Source: VMCP01 sp964592635
GTDB lineage: Bacteria; Bacteroidota; Bacteroidia; NS11-12g; UBA955
Length of the DNA: 56,885 nucleotides
NCBI GenBank assembly: GCA_964592635.1
Contig: CAZQFZ010000002.1
Span: 1-56,885, forward strand
Direction: 5' to 3'
The position numbers and the translations under genes are program-made. Position 1 is the stretch's first letter; each line of letters opens with the position of its first letter. Below are positions 54,344 to 56,885 of the stretch, one piece after another. The notes below the pieces were generated by a model. That model searched no databases, was not told the DNA's origin, and worked only from the letters and a program-made list of their open reading frames with translations.

Positions 54344-55568
54344 TTTTTTTGGTTTTTTATCGGGTGACGATGATTCGGTAGTGGTTATAGATCTTCACTA
54401 TTCCATCAATCGGATCAAATCCATGAATGAGCGTTTGAATCCTACTGGTTTGAACGCCATTGCCATTAAAACCAATCCTTTGGTTGAAGTTCTTCGAAAT
54501 TTATATCAACAAGGTGCCGCGTTTGAAGCTGCTTCCATGGGTGAAATTGCCATTGCCAAGGCAGCTGGAGTTCCCAATAATCGCATCGTATTTGATTCGC
54601 CGGTGAAAACTAAACAGGATTTATTATGGTTGAATTCTTACTTTCTCGGGGGATATATTAACGCAGATTCATTCGAGGATTTGCAAAATATGCAACACTT
54701 TTCGGAAGAAATTCAAATCGGACTCCGATTGAATCCATCTATGAATATAAATTCTCCTAATTCGCTCAATGTCAGTGGGGCAAATTCAAAATTCGGTGAA
54801 TTGTTTCAGGAGGTCACCCAAGATTGGATTGATCTGTTAACGAGAATTAGCCGTTTGGATGGTTTACATGTGCATCAGGCCTCTCAAAATAGTGATTTTT
54901 CCAATACCATTAAAGGAATTCGCAAAGTGGTGGACCTAGCGAACGCCCTTCCCCCGAAAAAAATAAAATTCATCAATATTGGCGGAGGATTGGCATTCGA
55001 TTATTATCAATCCAAAGAAGCAGATATCGATTTGTATTTTTCTGAATTGAAAGCAATTTGTCCGGAATTATTCGATGGAACCTACCAGTTGATAACCGAA
55101 TTTGGACGGTACTATTATGCAGGTGGGACTGCCGTTTATTCGCGTGTTGAACACGTTAAAGAAATAGCGAATGGCCGAAAATTGGCCATCATACATGTAG
55201 GCGCGGATATGTTTTTGCGGGAATCGTACAACAATTCAGATTGGTATCATCGATTAAGTGTTTTAGATGCAAGCGGTCATGAAGTAAACACAAATCAAAG
55301 GAGTTTGACCTATAATTATGATATCGGTGGACCCTTGTGTTTTGCGGGCGATATTCCATTTAGAAATCATGATCTTCCTGAAATTCAAGTAGGTGATTGG
55401 TTGAAAATACACGATGCAGGAGCCAATACGTTTGCCTTGTGGTCTAGACACTGCAGCAGGCCTTTTCCTTTGGTTTTGGGATACTTGAATGGTGAATATT
55501 GTGTATTAAAACATCGTGAAACGCTACACGATATAGTGAATTTTTGGAGCGATGAAAGAAATTCATAA
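54327..55568 (+). CDS. Fold-type III PLP-dependent decarboxylase/racemase-like enzyme
   Basis: 413 residues. N-terminal alanine-racemase-like TIM barrel: PLP lysine K48 in AIAIKTNPLVEVLR, FEAASMGEIAIAKAAGV, then INIGGGLAFDY (PLP phosphate-binding glycines) and a C-terminal beta-domain with GGPLCFAGDIPF and HDAGANTFALWSRH. This is the diaminopimelate/ornithine-decarboxylase (LysA/SpeC-like) superfamily, but the motif AIKTN and GGPLCFAGD differ from standard LysA (AVKAN, GxxCESGD), so the substrate is open. Overlaps the preceding fold-type I PLP gene by 17 bp. Two TCCCCCGA copies occur inside (54646-54653 minus, 54950-54957 plus). Confidence 0.8.
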   Translation: MHPVTDFFGFLSGDDDSVVVIDLHYSINRIKSMNERLNPTGLNAIAIKTNPLVEVLRNLYQQGAAFEAASMGEIAIAKAAGVPNNRIVFDSPVKTKQDLLWLNSYFLGGYINADSFEDLQNMQHFSEEIQIGLRLNPSMNINSPNSLNVSGANSKFGELFQEVTQDWIDLLTRISRLDGLHVHQASQNSDFSNTIKGIRKVVDLANALPPKKIKFINIGGGLAFDYYQSKEADIDLYFSELKAICPELFDGTYQLITEFGRYYYAGGTAVYSRVEHVKEIANGRKLAIIHVGADMFLRESYNNSDWYHRLSVLDASGHEVNTNQRSLTYNYDIGGPLCFAGDIPFRNHDLPEIQVGDWLKIHDAGANTFALWSRHCSRPFPLVLGYLNGEYCVLKHRETLHDIVNFWSDERNS

Positions 55569-55651
55569 TTTTGTAACAGTGAATCGAATAGACTCCATAC
55601 TACAGTTCAAATTATTCCACTTTTTAACTTGCATGTATCATTTAAAACAAA

Positions 55652-55665
55652 ACGCAATGCTGCGT
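55652..55665 (+). promoter_or_regulatory. Small hairpin in the leader of the DUF6695-like gene
   Basis: ACGCA (55652-55656) / TGCGT (55661-55665) with a 4-nt loop, 46 nt before the ATG. It might act on translation or mRNA stability. The rest of 55569-55711 shows nothing else. Confidence 0.25.
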
Positions 55666-55700
55666 GTTGCTTTTCGAAAACAATTAACAATACAAATTAG

Positions 55701-55707
55701 GGAGGTG
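55701..55707 (+). promoter_or_regulatory. Strong Shine-Dalgarno sequence
   Basis: GGAGGTG, 4 bp before ATG 55712. Near-perfect SD sequences are rare in Bacteroidota; no other gene in the window has one as strong. Confidence 0.7.
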
Positions 55708-55711
55708 CAAC

Positions 55712-56659
55712 ATGCTTAATGGTATTGCAATTGCGCTCGCTTGGCCGGATACCTACTGCAAAAAAGCAGGAGCTTGGTACGATACACCTGCTGAATGGCT
55801 AAAAATCAGTAAAGGCAATTACTACAAGGTGGGACATGCCGCTCTGGTGTTAATTGAAAAGTCAACAGGGCAATGTCATTACTTCGATTTTGGACGTTAT
55901 CATTCTCCTCATTTGCATGGAAGAGTGAGAAGCGCACATACCGATCACGACTTAGAGTTGAACATCAAAGCTCTTTTCGACGAAAAAGGAAAGTTATCCA
56001 ACTACGAAGATATTTTATGGGAACTTTACAATAATGAAAGTTGTCATGGAACGGGTAAATTGCATGCTTCTTATATTGACATCAATTTTGAAAAAGCCTT
56101 TAATAAGGCACGTGAGATGCAATCTGTTTCACCTACGGTTTATGGTCCTTTTGTTCCCGGAGGAACCAATTGTTCTCGATTTGTTAACACGGTTATTGTT
56201 GCTGGTTCACCGCAATGGTATTACCGAATGCGATTGAAGTATCCTACCACCATCAGTCCCACGCCCAAAGGGAATGTGAAAACATTGAAGCATTATTCCA
56301 TAGTGGGTGAAGATGGGGTATTGGTGGCGCATCACGGCACTCATAAAAAGGGAAGTTTGTTGCCTAAAGTGGTGCCAGCTCCACAGAAACCTCAAAATTT
56401 ACCTGAAGATATACATTGGTTGAGTGGTGAAGGCTGTGGATCTTGGTTTTATGTAACTCAGCAATTGGAAGGATTCGAAATTCAACGTTTCAGTCCAGAC
56501 GGAAAATTAGAATGCCGGGGTTTATTCCATCAAGTGGCTGGTCCCCCGTTTATTATGCGTGAAGCTTTTGAAGTAACGTATCCGAGTCATTGTGCCGAAG
56601 TTCATTTAATTCAAAACGACTTTAAGGTGGTGTTGAGGATTATGAGTAAGATGAGTTAA
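55712..56659 (+). CDS. DUF6695-like protein, possible permuted papain-fold hydrolase
   Basis: 315 residues, no signal peptide. GIAIALAWPDTYCKKAGAWYD, YYKVGHAALVLI (H42), HYFDFGRYHSP and PGGTNCSRFVNT (C154) match what I recall of DUF6695 in Bacteroidota. The order His then Cys, with GHAAL before the Cys helix, is that of the permuted NlpC/P60-like (LRAT/YiiX) papain fold, so a Cys-His hydrolase or acyltransferase is plausible but unproven. The last ~100 residues form a beta-rich domain (WLSGEGCGSWFYV, YPSHCAEVHLIQNDFKVVLRI). Preceded by a very strong Shine-Dalgarno. Confidence 0.7.
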   Translation: MLNGIAIALAWPDTYCKKAGAWYDTPAEWLKISKGNYYKVGHAALVLIEKSTGQCHYFDFGRYHSPHLHGRVRSAHTDHDLELNIKALFDEKGKLSNYEDILWELYNNESCHGTGKLHASYIDINFEKAFNKAREMQSVSPTVYGPFVPGGTNCSRFVNTVIVAGSPQWYYRMRLKYPTTISPTPKGNVKTLKHYSIVGEDGVLVAHHGTHKKGSLLPKVVPAPQKPQNLPEDIHWLSGEGCGSWFYVTQQLEGFEIQRFSPDGKLECRGLFHQVAGPPFIMREAFEVTYPSHCAEVHLIQNDFKVVLRIMSKMS

Positions 56660-56682
56660 TGAATTTTTCAATTGATAGGTAA

Positions 56683-56885
56683 TCAAAACCATTCTCTCGG
56701 ATCTATTGTGATAAATTGTTGCCAAGATATTCCGGTGTTTGACAATTGAATCATTCTTTTGGGTTTGAATTGCGATTGAAATTTCGCAATTCCGGATATT
56801 TTGTCATGGGTTAATTTAACTTCAATACCAATGTATTCAGTTCCTTTTTGAAGAATAAAATCTACTTCAGCATTGGATTCGTTCC
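56683..56885 (-). CDS. C-terminal part of an AAA_14/DUF4143-type ATPase (partial)
   Basis: Minus-strand frame open from the window edge to TGA at 56683-56685. The visible 66 residues include NAEVDFILQKGTEYIGIEVK, GIAKFQSQFKPKRM and TIDPREWF. The VDF-(x)n-IEVK pattern is the PD-(D/E)xK-like nuclease core that ends DUF4143 proteins of the AAA_14 ATPase family. These are poorly understood, often plasmid- or defence-associated. The N-terminal ATPase lies outside the window, so the call rests on the C-terminus only. Confidence 0.6.
   Translation of the reverse strand, partial: NESNAEVDFILQKGTEYIGIEVKLTHDKISGIAKFQSQFKPKRMIQLSNTGISWQQFITIDPREWF

Overview
The window looks like chromosomal DNA of a member of the Bacteroidota, probably an uncultured or environmental one. 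The evidence is AT-rich DNA, three genes ending in type IX secretion (T9SS) type A sorting domains, -7 promoter elements of the TAnnTTTG type, almost no Shine-Dalgarno sequences, and several Bacteroidota-typical families (DUF6702, TIGR03643, DUF6695, exported BBP2-like barrels). The left edge is the 3' end of a 5S rRNA, so the window starts just downstream of an rRNA operon. A 100-N scaffold gap (4856-4955) cuts a TonB-dependent receptor and an isocitrate dehydrogenase.

Layout. 1-6.2 kb: 5S rRNA end and terminator, exported pirin, OprD-like porin, TonB receptor (truncated), gap, NADP-isocitrate dehydrogenase (truncated). 6.2-10.5 kb: cold-shock protein, M1 aminopeptidase and HupE/UreJ-like protein on the minus strand, with a DUF6702 protein divergent. 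10.5-18.3 kb: a molybdenum-enzyme module with a membrane protein resembling an ECF S component, a THEP1-like NTPase fused to MobA, FdhD, a small exported protein behind two sigma-54-like promoters, a DUF7009-like protein, an FdhF/YdeP-type molybdopterin oxidoreductase and a second pirin. 18.4-29.5 kb: DUF3050 protein, YeiH exporter, T9SS cargo, TIGR03643 protein, esterase with internal minisatellites, KefB-type antiporter, DUF3298 protein, CorA, OxyR. 30-32.4 kb: exported KatG, divergent from OxyR. 32.5-42.5 kb: BBP2 barrel, a complete tripartite RND efflux operon, SbtA-type bicarbonate transporter with a LysR regulator. 42.7-47.6 kb: small exported, VOC, LiaF-like, aspartic-protease, pentapeptide and hypothetical proteins. 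47.6-52.8 kb: a two-gene T9SS cargo operon and the C-terminal remnant of a third cargo gene. 52.9-56.9 kb: a two-enzyme PLP operon, a DUF6695-like protein with an unusually strong Shine-Dalgarno, and the end of an AAA/DUF4143-like gene.

The most striking signal is not a gene. The octamer TCCCCCGA, usually within C(A/T)TCCCCCGAAA, occurs 18 times exactly (11 plus, 7 minus), about once per 3 kb. It falls in genes and between them, and is read in five of the six possible coding frames. Such a G/C-rich word should be rare in DNA this AT-rich, so it looks like a DNA-level motif (uptake sequence, Chi-like site or chromosome-organising site). I do not know a described counterpart in Bacteroidota.
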